A stretch of DNA of 47,265 nt from Dehalococcoidia bacterium (GCA_016930935.1 JAFGFT010000049.1:66184-113448), one strand, 5' to 3'; shown: positions 25,034 through 34,538, counted from the stretch's first letter. The notes: generated by a model from the sequence alone, not told the origin. A program made the numbers and translations.

Positions 25034-25873
25034 ATGAGACTGAAGGAGCTTGTTGCACGGCACAGGGCCGCTACGGTTGGAGCGGGCGTGCTCGGCGCGT
25101 TCGTCATCGTTGCGTTGACGGGGACGTCCCTTGTGCCCCATGACCCGTGGCAGCATTTCGCACCGTTTCTGTCTCCATCATCGACCCATCTGCTGGGCAC
25201 GAACGACGTGGGGCAGGATGTCTTCTCAGAACTCCTTGTCGGCACCCGCGTATCTCTTACGGTGGGGGCGTTTGCCGCGTTGCTGGCAGTGACGTTCGGG
25301 GTGTTCATCGGCCTGATAGCAGGGTTCCGCCGGGGTGGCATCGACAACGTACTTATGGGCATGACGGACATCGTCCTTGTCATTCCCGCACTGCCGCTCG
25401 TGATTCTGCTGTCCGCGTATCTCGGCCCCAGCATCTGGAACTCGGTCCTGGTCATCGGTGCGGTCTTCTGGCCGTCGACTGCCCGGGTCATACGCTCCCG
25501 GGTACTGACAGTGCGACAGTCCGGCTACGTTGAATCGGCCCGCGCGCTTGGTGCGGGTGATGGATGGGTGATGCGCCGTCATGTACTGCCGAACGTGATG
25601 CCGCTCGTGCTTGCCAAGTTCGTGCTGACGGTGGCTGCCGCAATGCTCATGGAGGCGTCTCTGAGCTTCCTCGGTCTGGGCGACCCGATGTTGAAGAGCT
25701 GGGGCATGATGCTGCACTACGCCTACGAGCGGGGAGGGTTCATCCAGGGTCTATGGTGGTGGTATCTGCCGCCCGGCCTCTGCATCGGCTTGTGCATACT
25801 GGCGCTCACGCTCATCGGGTTCGGCTTAGAAGCGGAGAGCGACCCCCGGTTGAGGAGGGCGCTGGACCGATGA
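25034..25873 (+). CDS. Peptide ABC transporter permease, DppC type
   Basis: This 279-aa permease has an N-terminal membrane helix (about 13-35) and the conserved HLLGTNDVGQDVFSELLVG segment of DppC/OppC proteins. The coupling motif GYVESARALGAGDGWVMRRH lies at about 156-175, and MLMEASLSFLGLGD follows. Its last bases overlap the start of the first ATPase gene (ATGA), indicating coupled translation. Confidence 0.92.
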   Translation: MRLKELVARHRAATVGAGVLGAFVIVALTGTSLVPHDPWQHFAPFLSPSSTHLLGTNDVGQDVFSELLVGTRVSLTVGAFAALLAVTFGVFIGLIAGFRRGGIDNVLMGMTDIVLVIPALPLVILLSAYLGPSIWNSVLVIGAVFWPSTARVIRSRVLTVRQSGYVESARALGAGDGWVMRRHVLPNVMPLVLAKFVLTVAAAMLMEASLSFLGLGDPMLKSWGMMLHYAYERGGFIQGLWWWYLPPGLCIGLCILALTLIGFGLEAESDPRLRRALDR

Positions 25874-26880
25874 GTGCCTTGCTTGAAGTGAACGACCTGC
25901 ATGTCTACTTCGACACGCCGCAGGGAGTTGTCCGTGCGAACAATGGCGTGAGTCTCCAGGTGCAGGAGGGAGAAAGCCTCGGCATCATGGGGGAGAGTGG
26001 TTGTGGCAAGACCGTTCTCTTCCTCGCGCTGCTGCGGCTACAACAGCCAGGGCGCATCGTTTCTGGTTCGGTTGTGTTTGATAAACAGGATATAACGCGG
26101 CTGTCCGAGTCCGAGGTTGAACGTATCCGTGGCAGAGATATCGCACTCGTGCCGCAGAATCATGCCACTGCGCTGAATCCGGCATACACGGTGAGACAAC
26201 AGCTTGCTGAAGCTATGAGTGTGAGGGACCACGGAGGGAGCGTGCGGACGCTGTTCAGATTGAACAGGCGCACTGCGGATGGTGCTGCCTCTGACGAAGT
26301 GAGGCGAGTCTTCCGCGACCTTGGTTTCACAGACGACCGGCTGCTGGCGAGGCTATTACAGAGTTATCCGCATGAGCTATCCGGAGGCATGCGTCAACGT
26401 GTGCTTCTTGCCATGGGGCTTCTGCTTGAACCCCGCGTGCTTGTTGCCGATGAGCCGACAACTGCACTCGACCGCGCCACTCGTGCGCAGTCACTGGAGA
26501 TGCTGCGAAAGCTGAACGGGAAGCTGACCATGCTGGTAGTAAGTCACGACCTTCAGGCAATCGAGAATACGTGCAGTCGAGTCGCGGTGATGTATGCAGG
26601 GCGCATCGTAGAGTGTGGCCCCGTGCGTGAAGTGCTCAGAGAGCCACGTCATCCCTATAGTCGATTGCTCATCGCCGCGCAGAGCCGGACACGGGGGGTT
26701 CCCCTGGCGGATGTGTTCACTGACACTTCGGATCTCATCGAGTTTCCTTCCGGTTGCCCGTTTCACCCCATCTGCTCTCAGGCGATGCCGCAATGCTCTG
26801 ACGAGCAGCCGCTGGAGCACAGGGTCAACGATGTCTCGGTCTCTTGCCACCTCTACGGTGGAGAGGGGGCGCCATGCTGA
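25870..26880 (+). CDS. Peptide ABC transporter ATPase, DppD/OppD type
   Basis: This is a 336-aa cytosolic ATPase. Walker A is GESGCGKT (about 39-46), the signature is LSGGMRQR (about 170-177), Walker B is VLVADEPTTALD (about 190-201) and the switch histidine is in VVSHDL. The C-terminal oligopeptide-transporter extension contains HPYSRLLIAAQ and cysteines in GCPFHPICSQAMPQC. The true start is ATG 25870, overlapping the upstream stop by 3 nt. It works as a heterodimer with the following ATPase. Confidence 0.92.
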   Translation: MSALLEVNDLHVYFDTPQGVVRANNGVSLQVQEGESLGIMGESGCGKTVLFLALLRLQQPGRIVSGSVVFDKQDITRLSESEVERIRGRDIALVPQNHATALNPAYTVRQQLAEAMSVRDHGGSVRTLFRLNRRTADGAASDEVRRVFRDLGFTDDRLLARLLQSYPHELSGGMRQRVLLAMGLLLEPRVLVADEPTTALDRATRAQSLEMLRKLNGKLTMLVVSHDLQAIENTCSRVAVMYAGRIVECGPVREVLREPRHPYSRLLIAAQSRTRGVPLADVFTDTSDLIEFPSGCPFHPICSQAMPQCSDEQPLEHRVNDVSVSCHLYGGEGAPC

Positions 26881-27860
26881 AAGTGAGGGACCTTCACAAG
26901 AACTTCGTCGTGGGGCATGGGGCGCTCGGACGGTTCCAACATCCGGACCATGTCATCAAGGCGGTTGACGGAGTGTCTTTCGACGTAGCGGCAGGGGAGA
27001 TACTTGGCATAGTGGGAGAGAGTGGTTCTGGCAAGACGACACTGGCACGAACGATTCTCAGGCTGAGTCGAGCCGACTCCGGGAGTGTTCGCTATCGAGG
27101 GGTCGAGGTGCTCGACATGCAGGGGAAGGAGCTGAAGCAGTTTCGACGGGAGGTTCAGCCCATATTTCAGGATGCAGACTCAACGCTGGACCCGCACCAG
27201 TCCGTCTCTTCAATCCTTCAGGAACCCCTGCTCATACATGGCGTAGGGGATGAGGAGCAGCGCCGATGGGCGGTCTCTGCCGTGATGAGGAACGTGAATC
27301 TGGCGCCTTCGTTCCTCAATCGACACCCTTCGGAGTTGTCCGGGGGACAGCGCCAGCGGGTTGCCATGGGACGTGCGCTGTTGCTGGAGCCACGCCTCAT
27401 TGTTGCGGATGAACCGACGTCCGGTCTTGACCCTCTCGTTGCGGCGCAGATACTCTCGCTTCTGCTCGGGCTGAAGCGGGAGAGGGGGCTTTCTATCGTG
27501 CTGATTACACATGACCTCGATACGGTTGCGTACGCGAGTGACCGTGTGGGCGTGATGTACAGAGGTAGAGTGGTGGAGACCATCGGTGGTGCGGAATTCC
27601 GGCATGGGGCACTGCATCCGTACACGCGGTTGCTGTTGGGACTGGACGAGATGCTCGGGCAACCGGTGTTGCAGGAAGGTGTCCACGAGCATGTCCATGT
27701 GTTTGAGCAGGGCTGTGCGTACGTGAATTCCTGTCCGCACCATGTGCATGAGTGCCACCATGATTCGCCCGCACTGCGGGAGGTGTCTCCGGGCCACTTC
27801 GTGGCCTGTCATGTTGTGGGCCAGAGGCGGGAACTGTGGCGTGTGGGTATGAAGAGGTGA
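26874..27860 (+). CDS. Peptide ABC transporter ATPase, DppF/OppF type
   Basis: This 328-aa ATPase has Walker A GESGSGKT (about 52-59), signature LSGGQRQR and Walker B LIVADEPTSGLDP. The C-terminal extension has HPYTRLLLG and a Cys/His-rich end (CPHHVHECHHDSPALREV) in the place where OppD/F proteins carry a cysteine cluster. ATG 26874 overlaps the stop of the upstream ATPase gene; GAGAGGGGG precedes it. It completes the importer operon. Confidence 0.92.
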   Translation: MLKVRDLHKNFVVGHGALGRFQHPDHVIKAVDGVSFDVAAGEILGIVGESGSGKTTLARTILRLSRADSGSVRYRGVEVLDMQGKELKQFRREVQPIFQDADSTLDPHQSVSSILQEPLLIHGVGDEEQRRWAVSAVMRNVNLAPSFLNRHPSELSGGQRQRVAMGRALLLEPRLIVADEPTSGLDPLVAAQILSLLLGLKRERGLSIVLITHDLDTVAYASDRVGVMYRGRVVETIGGAEFRHGALHPYTRLLLGLDEMLGQPVLQEGVHEHVHVFEQGCAYVNSCPHHVHECHHDSPALREVSPGHFVACHVVGQRRELWRVGMKR

Positions 27861-27962
27861 AGAAGCCGGGGAGAGCCGCAGAAATACTCAGTGACCGTTG
27901 CTTCGTTCACTCTCTCCCTTTCACATAGGCGCAGGAATCTCACTTCCCCGTTCATCCGGCCG

Positions 27963-30005
27963 CTAGTCCAACGACAGAGTACAATCGCACGTCGCCGCTG
28001 CCCAGTAGCCCCTGCAGGGCTCTATCTCTTTGCAGTACACGTAGGATTTCGTTTCAGGGTCCCACCAGTAGGCGAAGCCTTCGAGAGAGCCGGGCGGGTC
28101 GTCGACGGGGTCATCGAACCCGCAGGGTTGCCCGTGTATCGAGCCAATCATGTTCCAGCCTGTGCAGATGTTGGGCTGTGTCCAGTGCGTGACCGTGGTG
28201 CCGGTGACCTCGATTGTCGCTTCGGAACTCATGGCCACCCAGTAGCCGCGCCACGGCTCGATTTCGTCCGGTACGACGTACGACTTCGTACTGGGGTCCC
28301 ACGTGTAGACGGCCTCGGAATCCTCGAACACTTCATGCGGCGACGGGTCCGCAGGACATAGCGGCACGGACACCATGTTCCATCCGGCTTCCACATCGAT
28401 GTAGACGGATTCCGTCCCTGTGTTGAATTCGAACGCGCCGATGTCGCAGAGTGCCACTCCGTCATGGTCGCTGTCGCCCGGCCGCTGTTCGCCGCGCTGG
28501 TCTGTGGAGAGTGGGTCTCCGTCAATGGTCGAACAGTACCCCTCGGCAACGGCATCGAGTGCAGGGCTGCCTATGCCTACTGCATGAGTCTGTGTTGGCC
28601 CGCCGTTGTCCTGGAGAGGTCCAAGCTGCGGGTCGGTATCGAGAAGGTCAGGTGGAGTTCCTCCACCCACAGGGGTAAGGACGCAACCTGCATCGTCACC
28701 GATGATGTTGCAGCCGTGCGTTGTGATACTGCCGGAGCAATCAGGGTGGCCGGCAGTCGTATTGTCTGCGATGATGCTGTTCTTCAATTCGAGAACTGGC
28801 GAAGACGTGGACAGGAGGCGTATGCCGCCTCCTTTGCCAGCCGCGTCTGTGGTGCTGTTGCCTGCTATGGTGCAATGCGTGAGAGTGGCGAGGCCGCCGG
28901 TCTCGTAGATGCCGCCACCGCTGACAAACGCGCTATTCGTGCTGATGGTGCAGTTCACCATCTGCAGGTCGCCTGAAGTCAGGATTCCGCCACCACCGCC
29001 TAGCCACGCTGTGTTTCCGCCCACCGTACAGCTAGACATCTGCAGGTCGTCTGAAGTCAGAATTCCGCCACCACCACCGCCCAGCCACGCAATGTTTCCG
29101 TTGACGGTGCATCGGCTCATCAGTACTGGACCCGCGCTGGCGATGCCACCACCTGCATATCCTGCCTCATTGGAGTCGAGGCTGCAGGATGTCATCGTCA
29201 GGGTGCTCCCGAGGCTGAGGATTCCACCACCGCAGCCGCCGTCTTCGTCGTTTTCATCGACGATGTTGCTGCTGATGGCGCACCTGGTCATCTCGACGGT
29301 CGCGTCTGTAGCGTTGTAGATGCCACCACCACCACCACCCCTTCCTGACACGTTCTCCACCGCATGGTTGTCTGATATGGTGCAGTCCGTCAGGTTGAGA
29401 CTGCCTGCGTTGAAGATACCGGCACCTGCACCGAAGATACCATCTCCTCCACTGAATGCGTCTGTCGCGTCCAGTGAGGAGTTGCCCGAGATAACGCAGT
29501 CAGTCATCGTGAGATTGCCGACGTTGGCCAGTCCTCCCCCGACACGAGCGTTATTGCCTGTAATCCTGCAGCCAGTCATAGTGAGTGTGCAGGAGTTCAC
29601 TACGGCCCCGCCAAGTTCACCCATCCAGCCTGTGCCGTCCGTAAGTTCGACGTCCGAGATGCACACTTCGGGCTCGGGCGAGTCGATTACGATGATTCCG
29701 GATGAACCACCTCCGCTGATAACCAATAGGTCCCATCCGGGTCCCGTGATGGTAAGGTCCTCCGTTATTATCAGCGGCCCGCTGGTGAGCAGGACTATCC
29801 CGGTCTTGTCGAAGACAATCTCGTCGTGGTCAGAGTCTGTATTTGCATCGAGGATTGCCTCTCGGAGCGTGCCGGACCCGGAGTCGCCCAGGTCTGTGAC
29901 GTGAATCACATCGTCCGCGCTCGCCGGGCTGGATGGGCTCAGCAGTAACATGAGTATTGCGAGCATTCCTGGGAGTCGCGTGGGGATACGCGATGTTTGT
30001 CTCAT
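27963..30005 (-). CDS. Secreted parallel beta-helix repeat protein with GWNM repeats
   Basis: This 680-aa exported protein has a signal peptide (about 1-31, ending PASADD) and a start motif SGTLREAILDANT of the CSLREA type. A long right-handed beta-helix follows, with repeats such as TMTDCVISGN, NLTDCTISDN and GGGGGI turns (about 100-440), and then a choice-of-anchor-Q-like block QDNGGPTQTHAVGIGSPALD. The C-terminus has two tandem repeats of about 70 aa, each beginning GWNMV or GWNMI and containing YxWDPxTKSYV and RGYW, a beta module common in extracellular proteins. ATG 30005 is chosen because GGAGG stands 9 nt upstream; the frame is open to 30062 without a site. It probably acts at the cell surface in adhesion or polysaccharide binding; the ligand is unknown. 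Confidence 0.85.
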   Translation of the reverse strand: MRQTSRIPTRLPGMLAILMLLLSPSSPASADDVIHVTDLGDSGSGTLREAILDANTDSDHDEIVFDKTGIVLLTSGPLIITEDLTITGPGWDLLVISGGGSSGIIVIDSPEPEVCISDVELTDGTGWMGELGGAVVNSCTLTMTGCRITGNNARVGGGLANVGNLTMTDCVISGNSSLDATDAFSGGDGIFGAGAGIFNAGSLNLTDCTISDNHAVENVSGRGGGGGGIYNATDATVEMTRCAISSNIVDENDEDGGCGGGILSLGSTLTMTSCSLDSNEAGYAGGGIASAGPVLMSRCTVNGNIAWLGGGGGGILTSDDLQMSSCTVGGNTAWLGGGGGILTSGDLQMVNCTISTNSAFVSGGGIYETGGLATLTHCTIAGNSTTDAAGKGGGIRLLSTSSPVLELKNSIIADNTTAGHPDCSGSITTHGCNIIGDDAGCVLTPVGGGTPPDLLDTDPQLGPLQDNGGPTQTHAVGIGSPALDAVAEGYCSTIDGDPLSTDQRGEQRPGDSDHDGVALCDIGAFEFNTGTESVYIDVEAGWNMVSVPLCPADPSPHEVFEDSEAVYTWDPSTKSYVVPDEIEPWRGYWVAMSSEATIEVTGTTVTHWTQPNICTGWNMIGSIHGQPCGFDDPVDDPPGSLEGFAYWWDPETKSYVYCKEIEPCRGYWAAATCDCTLSLD

Positions 30006-30026
30006 CTTACACATCCTCCTCCCGTA

Positions 30027-30189
30027 CACCGAGGCTCGCCAGATGCCTCGGTGACTCCACACAGGCGGGATGGCCGCCCTGTGGACCTCACACCATATGG
30101 TGGTCTCGCGACGGGATACTGTTCTCCAACAGCACCTCTCAACTCACGTGATGGGTCGAACAGGCGACCCGTCAGAGGCCTCGCGAGAC
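30027..30189 (-). ncRNA. Candidate structured 5' leader of the beta-helix gene
   Basis: Paired arms seen (plus coordinates): P1 30103-30111 (GTCTCGCGA) with 30181-30189 encloses a three-way junction. Inside it are P2 30135-30139 with 30174-30178, stacked on hairpin P3 30153-30158 (GGGTCG) with 30165-30170, and hairpin P4 30119-30123 with 30128-30132. Nearer the gene are a 12-bp palindrome CACCATATGGTG (30091-30102), a hairpin 30060-30068 with 30074-30083 (one bulge) and a perfect 9-bp hairpin CACCGAGGC (30027-30035) with 30045-30053, ending about 4 nt upstream of the ribosome binding site. This could be a cis-regulatory RNA. It matches no riboswitch class I know. Confidence 0.45.
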
Positions 30190-30456
30190 TCCACTATGTC
30201 TATGATGCATGGTCGGAGACGACTATTCAATACCTGCGGCGCAGAATAACGGATGAAGACGCGGAACTCGTCTCGTCGCTCAACGCCGTGATTTTGCGTT
30301 GTGGTGATGCAGGTGAAGTGGAGGGGATAACGGGTGGCAACATGCCTCGCCTCGATGACAATGAAACCGAGACGTATCCGCGAACGTGGTGCTTCTGTTG
30401 TTCGATTCCCTTCGTGCGGCGAGTGAAGGAAGGCGGCATCGAAGAGCGATACAAAG

Positions 30457-30489
30457 AAGGGGGGTGGGTGATACTCACCCGCCCCCCTT
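30457..30489 (-). terminator. Intrinsic terminator of the large beta-helix gene
   Basis: A stem of 15 bp including one G-T pair is formed by 30457-30471 and 30475-30489 with loop TAC. On the minus strand it is followed by CTTTGTATC, and it begins about 22 nt after the stop codon of the 1035-aa protein gene. Confidence 0.8.
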
Positions 30490-30511
30490 GCGTGGACTGA
30501 TATCGGTAGGT

Positions 30512-33500
30512 CTAGGTCTGCTTGAAGATGAATACCAGTGCTGCGATGAGTGCAAGTACCACCGCGACTATCGCGATGATTCCCGCCGTGCCGAGGCCGT
30601 TATCCTGCTGTGAGGGTACCGAGGCCTGGACGAGACGGGGTGCGAGCACCGAGAACTGGCCCTGCATGCCGTTGATGCTGACGGAGTACGTGCCGGGGAC
30701 TGCCTTCGCCACGGTGAAAGTGACCTGCTTACAGGCACCTGGCGATACGGTGGCATTCTGGCTCTGCTCGGCAACGCCGTTGACTGCCAGTGATGCGGTC
30801 TGTGAGCCGTCCTCACCACCGCCATTGCAGATGTTGGCGGAGATGGTGACTTGCTGTCCCGCCAGGACCTGCTGAGGGTCGACCACAAGGTAGTTCGTGG
30901 TCATTTGTGCAGGTTCAACCGAAGTGTCGCGTTCGGCAACGCCTGTGCCTGTGATGGGTATATCAAGCGGTGCTTCATCAGGATCGTTTGACACGATATG
31001 GAGCGTCGCGCTTCTCACGCGTGGCGATTCCGGGCAGAACCTCACGGTCACCCAGAGGGATTCTCCACCTTGGAGAATTGTGCCGGAGTAGTCTCCGACG
31101 ATACTGAATTCATCCGAACCGAGGATGAGGATGTCGCTGATGGTGAGTGCGCCGGCGCCTTCATTGGTGACGAGTACGGGAATCTCTTCGCAGTCACCGA
31201 CCGTAGCTTGACCACCGCTGATGGATCCACGGCTGGCGTCGGGCACATCGATGTCTGGTTGGCACTCGTATGCGCCGGCATCAGCACGAGCCTCGCCATC
31301 GCCGTCGCCGTCGAACGAGCGGCAATTGCCGCACTGGTCGCGGGTGAGGTCGACTGATGTGACTGCTCCTGGTTCGTCGGGGTCATCGAATATGAGCACG
31401 ACTGCCATACTGTTGCATGCTGCATCGATGGCCGGACTGCCTGCAAGAAGTGCGTGGGTCATGGTGGGCCCGCCGTTGTCTGCCAGGGGGCCGAGCAAGG
31501 GGTCGCCAGCGATAATGATGTCGCCGCAGCCTCCGTTGTAGCACTCACCCGGTTCAGGTTCGAAGAAATCAGAGTCGTCAAACATGACGTTACCTCCCCA
31601 CGACCATATCTGACCTAAAATCTCTGAACATCCCTCACCACAGGGATTGCCTGCGACGATGGAATTCTTGACCTGTATCACAGGATATGAGCCGCTTTCA
31701 GGGGCAGTCTCTCGTGCCACCCGCGTACCGGCGGCAAGTCCTGAGCCGAACGTCGAAGAATTCTCCGTCACCGTGCAGAAGTTCAAACCGATCCTTTTGT
31801 TACCGGTGCAGCCGACGCCCGCTCCATAGGCTGTGTCATCGTTGTTGACAGCGGCGTTGCCGCTGATTGTGCAGTTCGTGAGCACAGTGGTCAGTTTGAA
31901 GTCAAGTGTATCGCCGTCGCCCGGCTCAACCGAGCCGCGAGGCAGCGCGAACTCAATCAATTCATAGTTGCCCGAGCAGACGCCGCCGCCTGCCGCAAAT
32001 GTGGTGGTTGTCGAGCCAGCAGTGTTGTCGGCGATAAGACTTTCCGAAATCTCGACCAGGAACGTGTTGCCGTTTTGGCCTTCCGGATCGGCTTCGATTT
32101 CACTGCACTTGATGTCGCCAAGTTGTCCCTGACCGACGTAGATGCCGGCACCGACACCGACGTTGGAGCCGTCACCGGCACTGTTGCCAACGATAGAGCA
32201 GGTAAGTATCTGTGTGTCGCTGTTGAGGGATGCAATGCCACCGGCGAAGCCGCCGGACATGCCCGTGCCAGCCTTGTTGCCCGAGATGGTGCAGCCTGAG
32301 ATGGTGGCTTTGCTGCGCTTCAGCATGATGCCGCCCCCGGCTCCTGGTTTCTCGTCATCGTCGTTGACGGTGTTGTTTTCTATGGTGCAGTCCTCGAGCA
32401 GGAGTACGATCTTCTTGGCGTAGATGCCGCCACCGCTGTAGAACAGGTTGGTTCCGCAGCCGTTGTACTCTCCGCCAGGCTCTATCTCGACGGCCGTCGT
32501 GGTTTCTTCAACCAGATTGACCTCGTTGCCGCTGATCTGGCACGAGGTGAGGCTGACACTGGTGGACAAAGAATCCCCATACTCTGCGCCTCCGCTGCGT
32601 GCCGCGATGCCGCCGCCTTCCTCCGCGGTATTGTCGATGATGTCACAGCCCTCCATCTCCAGGTCCGTGTTATTGCCTGCGCTCACGCCTCCACCGGCTG
32701 CCAGCGCTATGTTGTCGTGTACGGAGCAATCCTGCATCCGAACGGCAGTGTGGTTGCGGATATCGATGCCGCCACCACCGTTCGACGTGTCCTGCCAGCC
32801 TTCGCCGTTTTTCGTGAATTCTGTACCGGTGTCTCCGGCTTCGTTGGCGTAGACGGTGCAGCCTTGCAGCAACAGGCTCGCTTCATTGCGGGCGGCCACG
32901 CCGCCACCCTGTTCTGCGAATCCGTTCCTGATGACACAGTCGATGAGGGCCACACTGGTGCGAACGCACAGCACATTGCCTCCGTAGCAGCCGGGGCCAT
33001 GCGCTGGCTTCAAAGGGTCGTTCGGGATGCAGGGAAACGGCTCCTCGTATTTGGGGAAACCGTCTCGAATCGTGAGGCCGCTAATGACGAAGTCAGGGTC
33101 CTCGACGTATTCCGGTGGACCCGACCAGATCGCTTCCGGGTCAAGTGAGTCGCATCCGCCTCCGCCCGCACAGCATCCGCCTCCTCCTGAGCAACATCCG
33201 CTCTCAGCGGCATCGTCTCCTTCAGGGTCCAAATTGGGGCAGGGTTCATCGTGGTGCTTGGGGCCCTTCATGAAAAGGACGCGCGTTTCGTTGTCGCCAC
33301 TGATGGTCAATCGGCTGGCTCCCGGTCCCATGATGGTCAGCGGATGGTCAAGGATGAGCTGACCGAGCTCATAGTCAAGCGTGATGGTTCCCCGTAGCGA
33401 AGGGTCGAAGCGGATGGTATCGCCATCCTCCGAATTGTCAACCGCATAGCGCAGTGTGTCCTCACCACCATCGTCCGCAAGCGACGTGACCACCCACGTG

Positions 33501-33619
33501 GAGTCGCCAAGTGCGGGTGACGGAGTGAAAAGTGATAGGGGAAGCGCTGTTGCAAGCAGCACAAGAATCGTTGCGGCCGAGAACGCACGCCAATGTGTGC
33601 GTAGAGTTGCGTATTGCAT
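30512..33619 (-). CDS. Large membrane-anchored parallel beta-helix surface protein
   Basis: This 1035-aa exported protein begins with a signal peptide (about 1-38, ending PALGDS) and a CSLREA-like start (EDTLRYAVDNSEDGDTIRF). An odd Cys/Gly-rich insert follows near 140-162, then a long beta-helix (about 180-700) of repeats such as CTISGNKAG and CDIIDNTAEEGGGIA. A choice-of-anchor-Q block comes next (GPLADNGGPTMTHALLAGSP), then an ASPM-SPD-2-Hydin-type beta-sandwich (about 810-905, ending IPITGTGV) and a CARDB-like sandwich (about 915-1000). A C-terminal membrane helix (about 1008-1032) ends FIFKQT, so it stands on the outer face of the cytoplasmic membrane. GAGGAGG precedes ATG 33619. Adhesion or matrix binding is inferred. 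Confidence 0.85.
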   Translation of the reverse strand: MQYATLRTHWRAFSAATILVLLATALPLSLFTPSPALGDSTWVVTSLADDGGEDTLRYAVDNSEDGDTIRFDPSLRGTITLDYELGQLILDHPLTIMGPGASRLTISGDNETRVLFMKGPKHHDEPCPNLDPEGDDAAESGCCSGGGGCCAGGGGCDSLDPEAIWSGPPEYVEDPDFVISGLTIRDGFPKYEEPFPCIPNDPLKPAHGPGCYGGNVLCVRTSVALIDCVIRNGFAEQGGGVAARNEASLLLQGCTVYANEAGDTGTEFTKNGEGWQDTSNGGGGIDIRNHTAVRMQDCSVHDNIALAAGGGVSAGNNTDLEMEGCDIIDNTAEEGGGIAARSGGAEYGDSLSTSVSLTSCQISGNEVNLVEETTTAVEIEPGGEYNGCGTNLFYSGGGIYAKKIVLLLEDCTIENNTVNDDDEKPGAGGGIMLKRSKATISGCTISGNKAGTGMSGGFAGGIASLNSDTQILTCSIVGNSAGDGSNVGVGAGIYVGQGQLGDIKCSEIEADPEGQNGNTFLVEISESLIADNTAGSTTTTFAAGGGVCSGNYELIEFALPRGSVEPGDGDTLDFKLTTVLTNCTISGNAAVNNDDTAYGAGVGCTGNKRIGLNFCTVTENSSTFGSGLAAGTRVARETAPESGSYPVIQVKNSIVAGNPCGEGCSEILGQIWSWGGNVMFDDSDFFEPEPGECYNGGCGDIIIAGDPLLGPLADNGGPTMTHALLAGSPAIDAACNSMAVVLIFDDPDEPGAVTSVDLTRDQCGNCRSFDGDGDGEARADAGAYECQPDIDVPDASRGSISGGQATVGDCEEIPVLVTNEGAGALTISDILILGSDEFSIVGDYSGTILQGGESLWVTVRFCPESPRVRSATLHIVSNDPDEAPLDIPITGTGVAERDTSVEPAQMTTNYLVVDPQQVLAGQQVTISANICNGGGEDGSQTASLAVNGVAEQSQNATVSPGACKQVTFTVAKAVPGTYSVSINGMQGQFSVLAPRLVQASVPSQQDNGLGTAGIIAIVAVVLALIAALVFIFKQT

Positions 33620-33797
33620 GGGAAACCTCCTCTACTTCAGTACACGTGCCGGAGCGAATAAGTCAGCTACACGCCACTCATGAAAAGTACTAAGGTACCA
33701 GTACTGTCCCGCGGAGACAATAGGTTTTTCGTGCGTATGGGAATATTCGGCAGGATTTTGCAGGATTGTGGAGTACTTACGTGTGGGGCAGTGCCAC

Positions 33798-34538
33798 TTA
33801 ACCCAGCTTCTGTGCGGTGACGATGAAAGTGAAGTGGAAGCGCGAGAGGGCGATGTCTGAGACCCTGAGCTCTCGGGCAAGACGAGGCAGTATCTGATAC
33901 CTGAGCCACAGCGCCGTGAACAGTCCCTCAGCGAGCACGAGCCTTCCTGTGGGCCTGAGGACACGAAGCATCTCAAGCAGGGCATCCTTCTTGCCTTTGT
34001 GTGTGTTCTGAAGTCCATAGCGCGAGCCAACTGCGCTGAAGTAGCCATCCTTGAAGGGCAACTCTTGAGGATTGGCATCTCTCAGCCTGACGATGTTCTC
34101 CACACTCTCGATGCGGATGTTGTCGCTCGTACGTTGTGAAGGCATTGGTACGCGCTTCGTGGGCTTCCAGTGGTCGGTTGCCCATACCTCACCTCTGGGT
34201 AAGGCTTTGCCGTAGGCCACGGCGAGTGAACCTGTGCCGCAGACGGCGTTGAGCGCTTTGCTGGTTCTGCCCAGGTGTGATGAATCCACGAGCAGCCGGT
34301 TCAGCCCGTCTCTGTGCCACTTCGCGGAGCCGATTATGCTGGTGACGCTGCTCAACCCGAACAACAGGATGAACAGAAGGGGGAGCAGGTTCCAGCCTCC
34401 CTCGCCGATATTGTTCATGAAGGCAATGAGGCCGAACATCGCGGGGGCAAGGGCAGCCGACTGGCCGGAGCCCTCGAAGGTGTAGACGGGCTTCTCTTCC
34501 GAGACTTGTACCGTGGATTGTCTGTTCCAGAAAGCCAT
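33798..34538 (-). CDS. Membrane-anchored class I methyltransferase
   Basis: This 246-aa protein has an N-terminal hydrophobic region (about 27-68, one hairpin or two helices: APAMFGLIAFMNN and LLPLLFILLFGLSSVTSII). A methyltransferase domain follows, with motif I ALNAVCGTGSLAVAYG (about 95-110), post-I acidic end VWATD, ANPQELPFKDGYFSAVGS (motif IV region) and a VLRPTGRLVLAEG strand. The domain is of the UbiE/Methyltransf_11 type; the substrate may be a lipid or quinone given the anchor. No ribosome binding site is seen. A -10-like TATACT lies 6 nt before the ATG, consistent with a leaderless mRNA. It is divergent from the MFS array. Confidence 0.8.
   Translation of the reverse strand: MAFWNRQSTVQVSEEKPVYTFEGSGQSAALAPAMFGLIAFMNNIGEGGWNLLPLLFILLFGLSSVTSIIGSAKWHRDGLNRLLVDSSHLGRTSKALNAVCGTGSLAVAYGKALPRGEVWATDHWKPTKRVPMPSQRTSDNIRIESVENIVRLRDANPQELPFKDGYFSAVGSRYGLQNTHKGKKDALLEMLRVLRPTGRLVLAEGLFTALWLRYQILPRLARELRVSDIALSRFHFTFIVTAQKLG

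Larger units (their letters stand above)
30006..30511. other. Intergenic region between the two beta-helix genes
   Basis: About 500 bp. The 200 bp next to the downstream gene hold the structured leader element listed separately, and the other end holds the terminator of the upstream beta-helix gene. The middle (30200-30450) shows nothing recognisable; open frames there lack ribosome binding sites. Confidence 0.6.

Noticed and set aside
27861-27962. Convergent spacer checked for a terminator
   Set aside because: No stem with a T-run was found; any shared terminator could not be supported.
28909-29904. Long plus-strand open frames rich in proline opposite the beta-helix gene
   Set aside because: They mirror the glycine-rich repeats of the real gene on the minus strand.
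29997-30500. Plus-strand open frame of 167 codons between the beta-helix genes
   Set aside because: It runs through the structured leader and the terminator, lacks a ribosome binding site and has low-complexity basic composition.
33689-33708. AGTACT inverted repeat upstream of the large beta-helix gene
   Set aside because: The arms are only 5-6 bp and built from self-palindromic hexamers; chance is a sufficient explanation.
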